A stretch of DNA of 5,002 nt from Planctomycetia bacterium (GTDB taxonomy: Bacteria; Planctomycetota; UBA1135; GCA-002686595): NCBI GenBank assembly GCA_005778045.1, contig SXKQ01000021.1, positions 1 to 5,002 on the forward strand, read 5' to 3'. This document shows positions 1 to 5,002 of the stretch, piece by piece (position 1 is the first letter of the stretch; each line of letters starts with the position of its first letter). A program made the position numbers and the translations under genes. The notes beneath the pieces are model-generated. The model saw only the letters and a list, made by a program, of their open reading frames with translations, was not told where the DNA came from and ran no database searches.

Positions 1-58
1 CCGTGTAGCCGGCCGGGCCGGAGCCGATGATGATGAGGTCGCGGACTTCAGGGCTCAT
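1..58 (-). CDS. trxB: Thioredoxin reductase, N-terminal fragment (gene continues past the left edge)
   Basis: Read on the minus strand from an ATG at 58, the first 19 codons give MSPEVRDLIIIGSGPAGYT. The short hydrophobic beta strand (LIII) followed by GSGPAGYT is the FAD-binding Rossmann GxGxxG motif at the extreme N-terminus of bacterial thioredoxin reductases, which normally continue with AA. The family uses NADPH, through FAD and a CxxC pair, to reduce thioredoxin in the cytoplasm. The CxxC and NADPH-binding parts lie outside the window. The start is supported by the very short tail before the beta strand, typical of TrxB. No clear Shine-Dalgarno sequence precedes it. The gene is divergent from the phosphatase gene starting at 111. 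Another small FAD-dependent pyridine-nucleotide oxidoreductase is possible, but GSGPAGYT favours TrxB. Confidence 0.85.
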   Translation of the reverse strand, partial: MSPEVRDLIIIGSGPAGYT

Positions 59-110
59 GGAGTGGACCGGGAGGCGCTGGGAGCCCGCCCGGGCCGGTAT
101 CCTACGCAGG
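59..110. promoter_or_regulatory. Divergent intergenic region between trxB and the phosphatase gene, likely holding both promoters
   Basis: These 52 bases separate two start codons facing away from each other, so promoters for both genes must lie here or inside the opposite gene. Near the right end, TATCCT (98-103, plus) and TAGGAT (104-99, minus) each match 4 of 6 positions of a sigma-70 -10 box and overlap almost completely. The minus-strand box would give trxB a leader of roughly 30 bases. The plus-strand box would place transcription start at or very near the ATG at 111, implying a leaderless or nearly leaderless mRNA. A GC palindrome, GCCCGGGC, lies at 87-94. No convincing -35 box is visible. 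The placement of promoters is inference. Confidence 0.4.
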
Positions 111-1166
111 ATGGGTGCGGATATCGAGCCGAGCGGGTGCGAGCGGCACTGGGTACCGCGGCTCGTCGACCTGTGCGGGCGCATCCGCCGGGAAGCGCGC
201 GCCGCGATGGCCGCGGCCGTCGAGGCTGGCGACCTCGACCTTGCGGCCCGGGCGGTACGACAGGGTGCCGGCGACGTCACCTATGCGGTCGACGCGCGCG
301 TCGAGGCCGCGGTCGAGCGCTGGAGCGAGGAGCAGGCGCGCGCGGAGTGCCTTTCGGTCCTCACCGAGGACACGGGTTGGCGACACCTCGGGCCCGATGG
401 GGCGGGCGGCGTGCGCGCGCTGCCCGGATTCGACCACGGCGGCCCGCGAATCGCGCTCGACCCCATCGACGGCACGCGCAACCTGATGTGCGACCTGCGC
501 TCGGCGTGGACGGTGGTTTCCTTCGCGCCGCCAGGCTCCGCGGCTCCGCGTCTGCGCGACGTATCGCTCGGAATGGTGAGCGAGATCCCGGACACGCGCG
601 GCGCTCGCTACCGGCGAGTCACGGCGCACGCGGGCGGTGCGTGCGAATTCGAGGAACGCGAGCTGCCCAACGACGCGCTTGTGCGCGCGCGGACACTCGT
701 GGCGGGCATCGACGCGCGCGTCGACCACGGTTACTTTCCAATCTTCCGGTACGCGCCCGACCAGCGTCCCGCGCTCGCGCGCATCGAGGCCGACTTCACC
801 GAACGCCTGCGCGTGCATGAGGGCGCGAACCTGCGCCATGTGTTCGACGACCAGTACATCTCGAACGCCGGCCAGCTCTTCCTGCTCGCCCTCGGCACGT
901 ACCGCATGGTCGCCGACGTGCGCGGCGGGCTCGCCGCGCGCATGGGTAGGTCGACGGTGACGTCGCACCCCTACGACGTCGCCGGAGCGATCCTGTGCGC
1001 CCGCGCGGCAGGCTGCGTGGTCGAGGGCCCGCTCGGGACCGAGCTCGACTTCGAGCTCGACGTCGTGACATCAGTGAATTTCGTCGGCTTCGCCAATGCG
1101 GCGTCGGCGAAGCGCATCCGCCCGCACCTCGAGGCGGCGCTGCACGCCACACCCGAAGCTACTTGA
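111..1166 (+). CDS. Inositol-monophosphatase / FIG-superfamily sugar phosphatase-like protein, enlarged form
   Basis: A 351-residue protein of the metal-dependent lithium-sensitive phosphatase superfamily (inositol monophosphatase, fructose-1,6-bisphosphatase, CysQ-like). Visible metal-site motifs are E86-D87 in LTEDTGW, the signature DPIDGTRN at 117-124 (D117, D120 and the main-chain carbonyl of I119 are expected metal ligands), and SHPYDVAG at 285-292, where D289 matches the Asp of the usual WDxAAG motif. The N-terminal helix and GDVTYAVD (54-61) match the mobile-loop region. Family members are usually about 260-280 residues; the excess sits mainly between about 150 and 250, before a conserved-looking DDQYISNAGQLF segment (246-257). 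There is no signal peptide, so it is probably cytoplasmic. The exact substrate (inositol phosphate, sugar bisphosphate, PAP or other) cannot be read from sequence. The ATG at 111 was chosen because an in-frame ATG at 57 or earlier would overlap the trxB start and add non-family residues. Codon AGG touches the start, but no well-spaced Shine-Dalgarno sequence is seen. The 3' end overlaps the converging SGNH gene by 8 bp. Confidence 0.85.
   Translation: MGADIEPSGCERHWVPRLVDLCGRIRREARAAMAAAVEAGDLDLAARAVRQGAGDVTYAVDARVEAAVERWSEEQARAECLSVLTEDTGWRHLGPDGAGGVRALPGFDHGGPRIALDPIDGTRNLMCDLRSAWTVVSFAPPGSAAPRLRDVSLGMVSEIPDTRGARYRRVTAHAGGACEFEERELPNDALVRARTLVAGIDARVDHGYFPIFRYAPDQRPALARIEADFTERLRVHEGANLRHVFDDQYISNAGQLFLLALGTYRMVADVRGGLAARMGRSTVTSHPYDVAGAILCARAAGCVVEGPLGTELDFELDVVTSVNFVGFANAASAKRIRPHLEAALHATPEAT
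1159..1166. other. 8-bp convergent overlap of two gene ends
   Basis: The phosphatase stop codon TGA lies at 1164-1166 on the plus strand and the SGNH gene's TAG stop lies at 1161-1159 on the minus strand, so the two coding regions overlap tail to tail. There is no room for a conventional intergenic terminator. I see no clear GC hairpin followed by a T-run on either strand here, so transcription probably reads into the opposite gene or ends by a factor-dependent mechanism. The stop positions are read directly; the termination mode is inferred. Confidence 0.85.
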
Positions 1167-2283
1167 GCGACGCGAAGTGCTCCGCGAGCGCGCGCGAGGC
1201 GAACTCGGCGCCGACAACGCTCAGGTGGCCCGAGTCGAGGAAGCTCTCCTCGCGGTACAGAACGCTCTTGTCCTGCTGGAACAGCTCGCCGAGAGAACGA
1301 TAGAACTCGACCTGAGCTGGTCGGAGGGGCCGGCCGCGGAAGTTGGGCTGGTCGAGGAACACGAGCCGAATCCCGCGCTCGCGACATTGGTGCGCGATCT
1401 TCTCGGCGTACAGGCGTGTCACGCGGAAGCGCTCCGGATCCGCGAAGTCGTCCGGGCCCTTCCACTCCGCGGCGAGCGCCTTCTCGTAGCTCACGGCTGC
1501 AGCCTGCTTCTCCACGCTGCGCCGCGCGGCGATTCCCTCCACGCTGTCGAGCTCGATGCGGAAATAGCCGCGCTCGTCGACCTGCCGCGCGACGACCGCG
1601 CGCATCTCGGACTCGCCGACCATCCAGTATGGGCTCGCACCGCGCTCGGCCGCGAGGTTCGCCAGCGTGCGGACGCAGTCTTCCGGCCCACGCCCGAGCA
1701 CGTCGAGCGCGAGATCGATGTTGAGCTGCGCCACGGACCACGCCCGGAAGATCCCGCCGACATCGAAGCCCGACCCGGACTTCTCCAGCAGCTGGAACTC
1801 CTTCCCATCGCGGTACGCGTAGGGCCGCTGCCCGGCCATCGCGAGCGCGTCGAGCGGCTCTCCGAAGCGCGTGAGCGTCTTGTGCGGATACTCCGGCACA
1901 TCGGACAGCACTCCGCACTCGACGTACACGACCCGAGGAGCGGGGTGATCGGCAAGCCAGCGCTCGAGAGTCAAGTACGAGATGTGCCGCGCGTTGCCAA
2001 AGGTCGACACGTTGACCGAGCGCACGTCGCGACCGAGCAGATCGCTCGCGCGCGCGTCGAACACCGCCGGCATGACGCCGCGCGCGGTCTGCGAGCTGCC
2101 GACGAACACCACGTCCGCGTCGCGCTCGCTGCGCACGAGCTCGCGGATCGTCGCGTGGCGCGCGTCGGCGCAGAGGGACAGGTCAAGGTGCTGCGCGAGC
2201 GCGAGTGCGAGCGCGCAGAATGCGATGAACCACAGCCCCGCGAGGGAGGTCTTGGAACGCAGCGGTCGCGAGATAGCGTCCAT
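1159..2283 (-). CDS. Membrane-anchored SGNH/GDSL-like protein, partner of the MBOAT acyltransferase
   Basis: A 374-residue protein with a short cytoplasmic head, one hydrophobic segment at about 14-30 (LAGLWFIAFCALALALA) acting as a signal anchor, and an extracytoplasmic SGNH-like domain. Block I is VVFVGSSQTARG (58-69), with S64 the likely nucleophile. NVSTFGNARHISY (91-103) fits block II with G96. Block V is FLDSGHLSVVGAEF (348-361), where D350 and H353 complete a Ser-Asp-His triad. Block III is less standard: VVYVECGV (118-125) lacks the usual GxND Asn. The layout resembles AlgJ/AlgX-, DltD- or DUF1574-type proteins, which act with MBOAT proteins in O-acylating exported glycans or teichoic acids. 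The start at 2283 is fixed by TGATG overlap with the MBOAT stop; a longer in-frame start at 2358 would lie inside the MBOAT gene and put an Arg-rich tail before the anchor. It is the last gene of the minus-strand operon. Whether it transfers acyl groups or hydrolyses esters cannot be told from sequence. Confidence 0.78.
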   Translation of the reverse strand: MDAISRPLRSKTSLAGLWFIAFCALALALAQHLDLSLCADARHATIRELVRSERDADVVFVGSSQTARGVMPAVFDARASDLLGRDVRSVNVSTFGNARHISYLTLERWLADHPAPRVVYVECGVLSDVPEYPHKTLTRFGEPLDALAMAGQRPYAYRDGKEFQLLEKSGSGFDVGGIFRAWSVAQLNIDLALDVLGRGPEDCVRTLANLAAERGASPYWMVGESEMRAVVARQVDERGYFRIELDSVEGIAARRSVEKQAAAVSYEKALAAEWKGPDDFADPERFRVTRLYAEKIAHQCRERGIRLVFLDQPNFRGRPLRPAQVEFYRSLGELFQQDKSVLYREESFLDSGHLSVVGAEFASRALAEHFASLK

Positions 2284-2285
2284 CA
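2281..2285 (-). promoter_or_regulatory. TGATG stop-start overlap coupling MBOAT and SGNH translation
   Basis: On the minus strand the MBOAT stop TGA (2285-2283) and the SGNH start ATG (2283-2281) share one base. No strong Shine-Dalgarno sequence precedes this ATG within the MBOAT 3' end, so the downstream gene is probably translated by ribosomes finishing MBOAT. This would keep the two partner proteins in fixed proportion. The overlap is seen directly; the coupling is inferred. Confidence 0.75.
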
Positions 2286-3737
2286 GAACTGGAAGTAGAT
2301 GAACGGGGCCTTGGCGTAGGACAGTGCGCCGAGGATGCCGGCGAGCAGGCACATGCACAGGCCCTGGGCGAAGGCCGGCAGCGCGAGCCAGCGCTCGCGC
2401 ACGCGTTCATGGGGCCAAGTGCGAGGCGTGAAGTGCACCAGAGCAGCCACGAGCATGGCCACGAGGCCCAGCCACGACAGCGCTTGCGACTCGCGAGCCG
2501 GCGCGAGACTCCCGAGCGTGCGCAGCATCTCGAGCGAGCCCGCGATACCGCGATTGCCCTCGGCGACGGTGCCGTTGCGGAAGAAGAGCATGCTGAAGGC
2601 GACTAACGCGAACACGCCCGCGCGGCGCGCGAGCTTGCTCCACAGCGGTCGCTCCGCCAGCTCCTCGCGCGTCGGCGCGGCACCGAAAGCCGCCCCGAGG
2701 AACGTGAACACCCCGTGCATGAGTCCCCACAGCACGTAGTTCCAACCCGCGCCGTGCCACAGTCCCGTGAGCAGCATCGTGCCCATCAGGTTGCGCAGGA
2801 ACTCCAGTCGATGCGCGCCGCGACCGCCGAGCGGCAGGAACACGTAGTCACGGAACCATGTCGAGAGCGACATGTGCCAGCGCCGCCAGAAGTCGCTGAT
2901 CGACTGGGACAGAAAGGGCCGGTCAAAGTTCTCGCACAGCTCGAATCCCAGGCACGCCGCCGCACCGATGGCGACGTCCGAGTAGGCCGAGAAGTCGAGG
3001 TAGAACTGGAACAGGGCGCCGGCACAGCCGAGCGCGACGCCCGCCGCGCCGTGCGCCGACGGAGTGGAGAACACGGGGTCCACGAGGTGCAAGCCGATCA
3101 CGTCGGCGAGCAGCACCTTCTTCGCCAGTCCCGTCGCAATGCGATACACGCCTCGCGCCACCCGTCCCTCGTCATGCTGCGCGGGACGATCGAGCTGGGG
3201 AAGGAAGTCCGCCGCGCGCACGATCGGGCCGGCGACGAGCTGCGGAAAAAAGCTGACGAACAGGAAGAAGTCGAGCGGCGTGCGAGCCGGCGTGAGCTGG
3301 CGGCGGTAGATGTCGATCGTGTAGGAAAGCGTCTGGAAGGTGTAGAAGCTGATCCCCGCGGGCAGCACGATGTCCCACGGGATGAACTCCGCCGCACCCT
3401 CGAAACCCGCGGACTGGAGACCGCGCGCAACGTTCTCCGCGAAGAAATTGAAGTACTTGAAGTAGCCGAGCAGCCCGAGGTTTCCCGCGAGCGAGAGCGC
3501 CAGCCACGCGCGTCGCGCACGGGCGCTTTCGCTCCTGTGGATCGCCCCGCCGCAGATCCAGTCGAGCGCCGAGGAAGCGACGATCAGCAGCAGGAACTTC
3601 GCGTTCCAGCCCGCATAGAACACGCAGCTTGCAAGCACGAGCCACGCGAAGCTCGCCGTACGGCGCCGCGCGAGCGCCCAGTACACGAAGTACACGAGCA
3701 GGAAGAAGCAGACGAACTCAGTCGAGTTGAACGCCAT
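2283..3737 (-). CDS. AlgI-type membrane-bound O-acyltransferase (MBOAT)
   Basis: A 484-residue polytopic inner-membrane protein, full length for the AlgI/PatA/DltB-like branch. Conserved elements in order are LGYFKYFNFF (90-99), LPAGISFYTFQTLSYTIDIY (125-144), FVSFFPQLVAGPIVR (160-174), FSAYSDVAIG (249-258), FDRPFLSQSISDFWRRWHMS (271-290) with H288, the loop STWFRDYVFLPLGG (292-305), TGLWHGAGWNYVLWGLMHG (324-342) with H328, and the typical C-terminus APFIYFQF (477-484). H328 matches the invariant MBOAT active-site histidine; H288 in WHMS is the second conserved one. Many hydrophobic segments are visible, for example 8-22, 31-43, 153-171, 372-386 and 421-434. In AlgI systems such a protein passes acetyl groups across the membrane to a periplasmic or anchored SGNH protein that decorates a polysaccharide, and an SGNH gene follows directly by TGATG overlap. 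The acceptor here is unknown: no polysaccharide genes are in view. The ATG at 3737 has a good Shine-Dalgarno sequence and starts with the usual short head MAFNS before the first membrane segment. Confidence 0.93.
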   Translation of the reverse strand: MAFNSTEFVCFFLLVYFVYWALARRRTASFAWLVLASCVFYAGWNAKFLLLIVASSALDWICGGAIHRSESARARRAWLALSLAGNLGLLGYFKYFNFFAENVARGLQSAGFEGAAEFIPWDIVLPAGISFYTFQTLSYTIDIYRRQLTPARTPLDFFLFVSFFPQLVAGPIVRAADFLPQLDRPAQHDEGRVARGVYRIATGLAKKVLLADVIGLHLVDPVFSTPSAHGAAGVALGCAGALFQFYLDFSAYSDVAIGAAACLGFELCENFDRPFLSQSISDFWRRWHMSLSTWFRDYVFLPLGGRGAHRLEFLRNLMGTMLLTGLWHGAGWNYVLWGLMHGVFTFLGAAFGAAPTREELAERPLWSKLARRAGVFALVAFSMLFFRNGTVAEGNRGIAGSLEMLRTLGSLAPARESQALSWLGLVAMLVAALVHFTPRTWPHERVRERWLALPAFAQGLCMCLLAGILGALSYAKAPFIYFQF

Positions 3738-3745
3738 GGGACCCG

Positions 3746-3753
3746 CCCTCTCC
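3746..3753 (-). promoter_or_regulatory. Shine-Dalgarno sequence of the MBOAT gene
   Basis: GGAGAGGG on the minus strand lies 8 bases before the ATG at 3737, inside the 24-bp gap (3738-3761) after the molybdopterin-protein stop. It is the clearest ribosome binding site in the window and supports the chosen start. It also suggests that the MBOAT-SGNH pair is initiated independently rather than by coupling to the upstream gene. Confidence 0.7.
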
Positions 3754-3761
3754 GGACAGTA

Positions 3762-4322
3762 TCACGAGAGTCGCTCTTCCTTCCATGGATCGCCGCGCGG
3801 GTGAAAGCCTCTTCGTTCCCAGAAACCCGGTCGCTCCTCGGCATAGACCTCGAGCGCGCGCAGCCACTTGACCGACTTCCAGCCATAGCGCGCCGGAACG
3901 AGCAGCCGCAGCGGGCCGCCGTGCTCGAGCGGCAGCTCCGAGCCCGCGAGCCCCGTCGCGAGGAGCACGTCGGGCTCGAGTGCATCGGCGATGGCGAGCG
4001 AACTGTCGTAGCGCTGGCCGTCGTAGGCGCGCACCCAGCGAGCCGTGCTCCGCAGCCCGGCGGCGGCGAGCACATCGCACAGCCGCGCGCCCCGCCAGCG
4101 CAGCCCGCGCACGCTCCAGCCCGCGGCGGCATGAAAATCGGCCTCTAGGTCGAAGGTCGCCATGGACTGCAGCTCGGCGAGCGCGAACACCCGCGGCCGC
4201 TCGAGCTCGCCCGAGAGCGTCAGCGACCAGTACGAGCCGTCGAACGGAGGCGGCTCGCCGACCGAGCGAACCGGAAGGCGCGCAAGCTCGCGCTGCCCCG
4301 GCGGCAGGGGCGAGCGGCTCAT
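3762..4322 (-). CDS. Small sulfite-oxidase-like molybdopterin-fold protein lacking the molybdenum-ligand cysteine
   Basis: A 186-residue single-domain member of the sulfite-oxidase-type molybdopterin-binding family (oxidoreductase molybdopterin-binding fold), close to the small YuiH-like 'sulfite oxidase-like oxidoreductases' of about 200 residues. Matching features in order are the N-terminal PLPPGQ (5-10), YWSLTLSGELERP (31-43), ADFH (61-64), GWSVRGLRW (68-76), LEHGGPLRLLVPARYGWKSV (132-151) and the C-terminal PGFWERRGFHPRGDPWKEER (165-184). Relatives carry HCVTxWS, whose Cys binds molybdenum; here the stretch reads HAAAGWS, with A65 at the Cys position. The only cysteine in the protein is C82. 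Flanking residues stay in register, so a frameshift is unlikely. There is no Tat or Sec signal peptide, so it is probably cytoplasmic. The ATG at 4322 overlaps the kinase stop by 4 bp (ATGA), and this start gives the family's usual N-terminus. The fold assignment is firm. Whether it binds cofactor or catalyses anything is open. Confidence 0.88.
   Translation of the reverse strand: MSRSPLPPGQRELARLPVRSVGEPPPFDGSYWSLTLSGELERPRVFALAELQSMATFDLEADFHAAAGWSVRGLRWRGARLCDVLAAAGLRSTARWVRAYDGQRYDSSLAIADALEPDVLLATGLAGSELPLEHGGPLRLLVPARYGWKSVKWLRALEVYAEERPGFWERRGFHPRGDPWKEERLS
4319..4322 (-). promoter_or_regulatory. ATGA start-stop overlap coupling kinase and molybdopterin-protein translation
   Basis: On the minus strand the start ATG (4322-4320) and the kinase stop TGA (4321-4319) overlap as ATGA. 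Only weak purine-rich sequence precedes the start, so re-initiation by ribosomes leaving the kinase gene is likely. The overlap is direct; the coupling is inferred from how common this arrangement is in operons. Confidence 0.75.
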
Positions 4323-5002
4323 GAGGCTCTCGGGGACGGAGCCACTGGAAGCACGACGCGGACGCGCGTGCCATGCCCCGCGCGGCTATCGACGAACAGC
4401 GCACCCTTGTGCTTGCGGACGATCCCGATCACGGCGGAGAGGCCGAGCCCGCTCCCGGTGAACTTCGTGCTGAAGAATGGGTCGAAGATGCGCGTGAGGA
4501 CCTTGGGCTCGATCCCGCAGCCCGTGTCCGCGATCTCGAGTACGAGATATTCCCCCGCCGGCAGGCTCGGCGCAAACGCAGCGCGCGCGAACTCGGCCGC
4601 CTCGAAGCACTCGACGCGCGTACCCACGCGCAAGACACCGCCCTCCGGGCCCAGGGACTCCAGCGCGTTGCGCAGCAGTGCCTGCGCCACCTGCACCCCG
4701 CCCGCAGGATCCGCGAGCAGCGCCGGGAGCTCGGACGCGAGCTCCGTCTCGAGGCGCACTTGGGAGTCGGAGGACGGCCCGAGACTCGCGAGCGCCTCGC
4801 GCACGGTGTCGGTGAGGTGAATGCGACGCACCCCGGAGATGTTCGACCCCGCGTAGCTCAACATCTGCTGGCAGAGCATCGTGGCGCGCGACGAGGCCTG
4901 CAGGATGCGCTCCATCTGGCGTGTCAGCGCGCTGCCCTCGGGAGCGGACATGAGCGCGAGCTCGGCACTGCCGATGATACTCGTCAGCAGGTTGTTGAAG
5001 TC
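4319..5002 (-). CDS. Sensor histidine kinase, C-terminal part (HisKA end plus HATPase), start beyond the right edge
   Basis: The reading frame is open to the window end and gives 227 visible residues. The first visible residues are DFNNLLTSIIGSAELAL (1-17), the sequence that follows the phospho-accepting His in 'AHDFNNLL' kinases, so the His itself lies just outside. The rest of the dimerisation helix pair reaches about 55. The ATP-binding domain follows: N-box LLRNALESLG (109-118) with N112, G1 box EIADTGCGIE (156-165), F-box region IFDPFFSTKF (172-181) and G2 box GSGLGL (183-188). It ends with TRVRVVLPV and a short tail, with no receiver domain, although many relatives of this subtype are hybrids carrying one. 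The kinase would autophosphorylate and pass phosphate to a response regulator that is not in this window. Sensor domains upstream, often PAS in this subtype, are not visible. The internal ATG at 4951 is not the true start because it would cut off the DFNN motif. It probably heads or precedes the minus-strand operon. Confidence 0.92.
   Translation of the reverse strand, partial: DFNNLLTSIIGSAELALMSAPEGSALTRQMERILQASSRATMLCQQMLSYAGSNISGVRRIHLTDTVREALASLGPSSDSQVRLETELASELPALLADPAGGVQVAQALLRNALESLGPEGGVLRVGTRVECFEAAEFARAAFAPSLPAGEYLVLEIADTGCGIEPKVLTRIFDPFFSTKFTGSGLGLSAVIGIVRKHKGALFVDSRAGHGTRVRVVLPVAPSPRAS

Noticed and set aside
87..94. GCCCGGGC palindrome as an operator
   Set aside because: It is short and made only of G and C, so it is expected by chance in this composition. 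There is no second copy or known regulator to support it.
27..110. A longer N-terminus for the phosphatase gene starting at 27 or 57
   Set aside because: It would overlap the trxB start on the other strand and add residues unlike the family. The ATG at 111 gives a sensible N-terminal helix, though the absence of a well-spaced Shine-Dalgarno sequence leaves some doubt.
1096..2298. A 400-codon open frame on the plus strand opposite the SGNH gene
   Set aside because: It is antisense to a well-supported gene, its product is Arg/Glu/His-rich low-complexity sequence without a recognisable motif, and such frames are expected opposite high-GC genes with biased third positions.
2284..2358. A 25-residue N-terminal extension of the SGNH protein
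   Set aside because: It lies wholly inside the MBOAT coding end and would place an Arg/His/Pro-rich tail before the signal anchor. The TGATG start at 2283 is more natural.
2715..4148. A 477-codon open frame on the plus strand opposite the MBOAT and molybdopterin-protein genes
   Set aside because: It spans two genuine genes and their intergenic gap, and encodes charged low-complexity sequence without domains. The minus-strand frames carry clear family motifs.
4952..5002. Kinase gene starting at the internal ATG at 4951
   Set aside because: The frame continues to the window edge and encodes DFNNLLTSIIGSAELAL, part of the conserved HisKA region, so the gene is cut by the window rather than short.
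4319..5002. Kinase as a hybrid with a C-terminal receiver domain
   Set aside because: The frame stops about ten residues after the last strand of the ATPase domain, and the next gene is a molybdopterin-fold protein, so no receiver follows.

Overview
The window is GC-rich (by eye about two thirds G+C) and almost fully coding, with long spurious antisense ORFs, as in large high-GC bacterial genomes. The mix of a histidine kinase of the 'HDFNNLL' type, an AlgI-like acyltransferase with an SGNH partner, and an enlarged inositol-monophosphatase-like protein would fit Myxococcota/Deltaproteobacteria, Planctomycetota or a related environmental lineage. This assignment is a guess; there is no rRNA or other marker gene to fix it.

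Layout. At the left edge, the first 19 codons of a thioredoxin reductase (trxB) run leftwards off the window. A 52-bp divergent intergenic region (59-110) separates it from a rightward inositol-monophosphatase/FIG-superfamily gene (111-1166). Everything to the right is on the minus strand and reads, in transcription order: the 3' part of a sensor histidine kinase (5002-4319, its start lies outside), a small sulfite-oxidase-like molybdopterin protein (4322-3762), an AlgI-type MBOAT O-acyltransferase (3737-2283) and a membrane-anchored SGNH/GDSL-like protein (2283-1159). The junctions are an ATGA overlap, a 24-bp gap with a good Shine-Dalgarno sequence, and a TGATG overlap, so the four genes look like one operon. 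The last gene converges on the phosphatase gene and their 3' ends overlap by 8 bp.

How the genes may work together. The MBOAT and SGNH proteins form a recognisable pair: an integral membrane acyltransferase plus an extracytoplasmic SGNH protein, as used to O-acetylate exported polysaccharides. Their substrate is not identifiable here, since there are no glycosyltransferase or export genes in view. The kinase and the molybdopterin-fold protein are translationally coupled to each other, but no functional link to the acylation pair can be shown from sequence.

The most notable observation is in the molybdopterin protein. It keeps the family's flanking motifs, but the position that normally holds the molybdenum-ligating cysteine is alanine (HAAAGWS where relatives have HCVTxWS). 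It may therefore be a non-canonical or redox-inactive member. I found no mobile element, CRISPR array, tRNA, rRNA or convincing terminator. No stretch over 300 bases lacks a gene.
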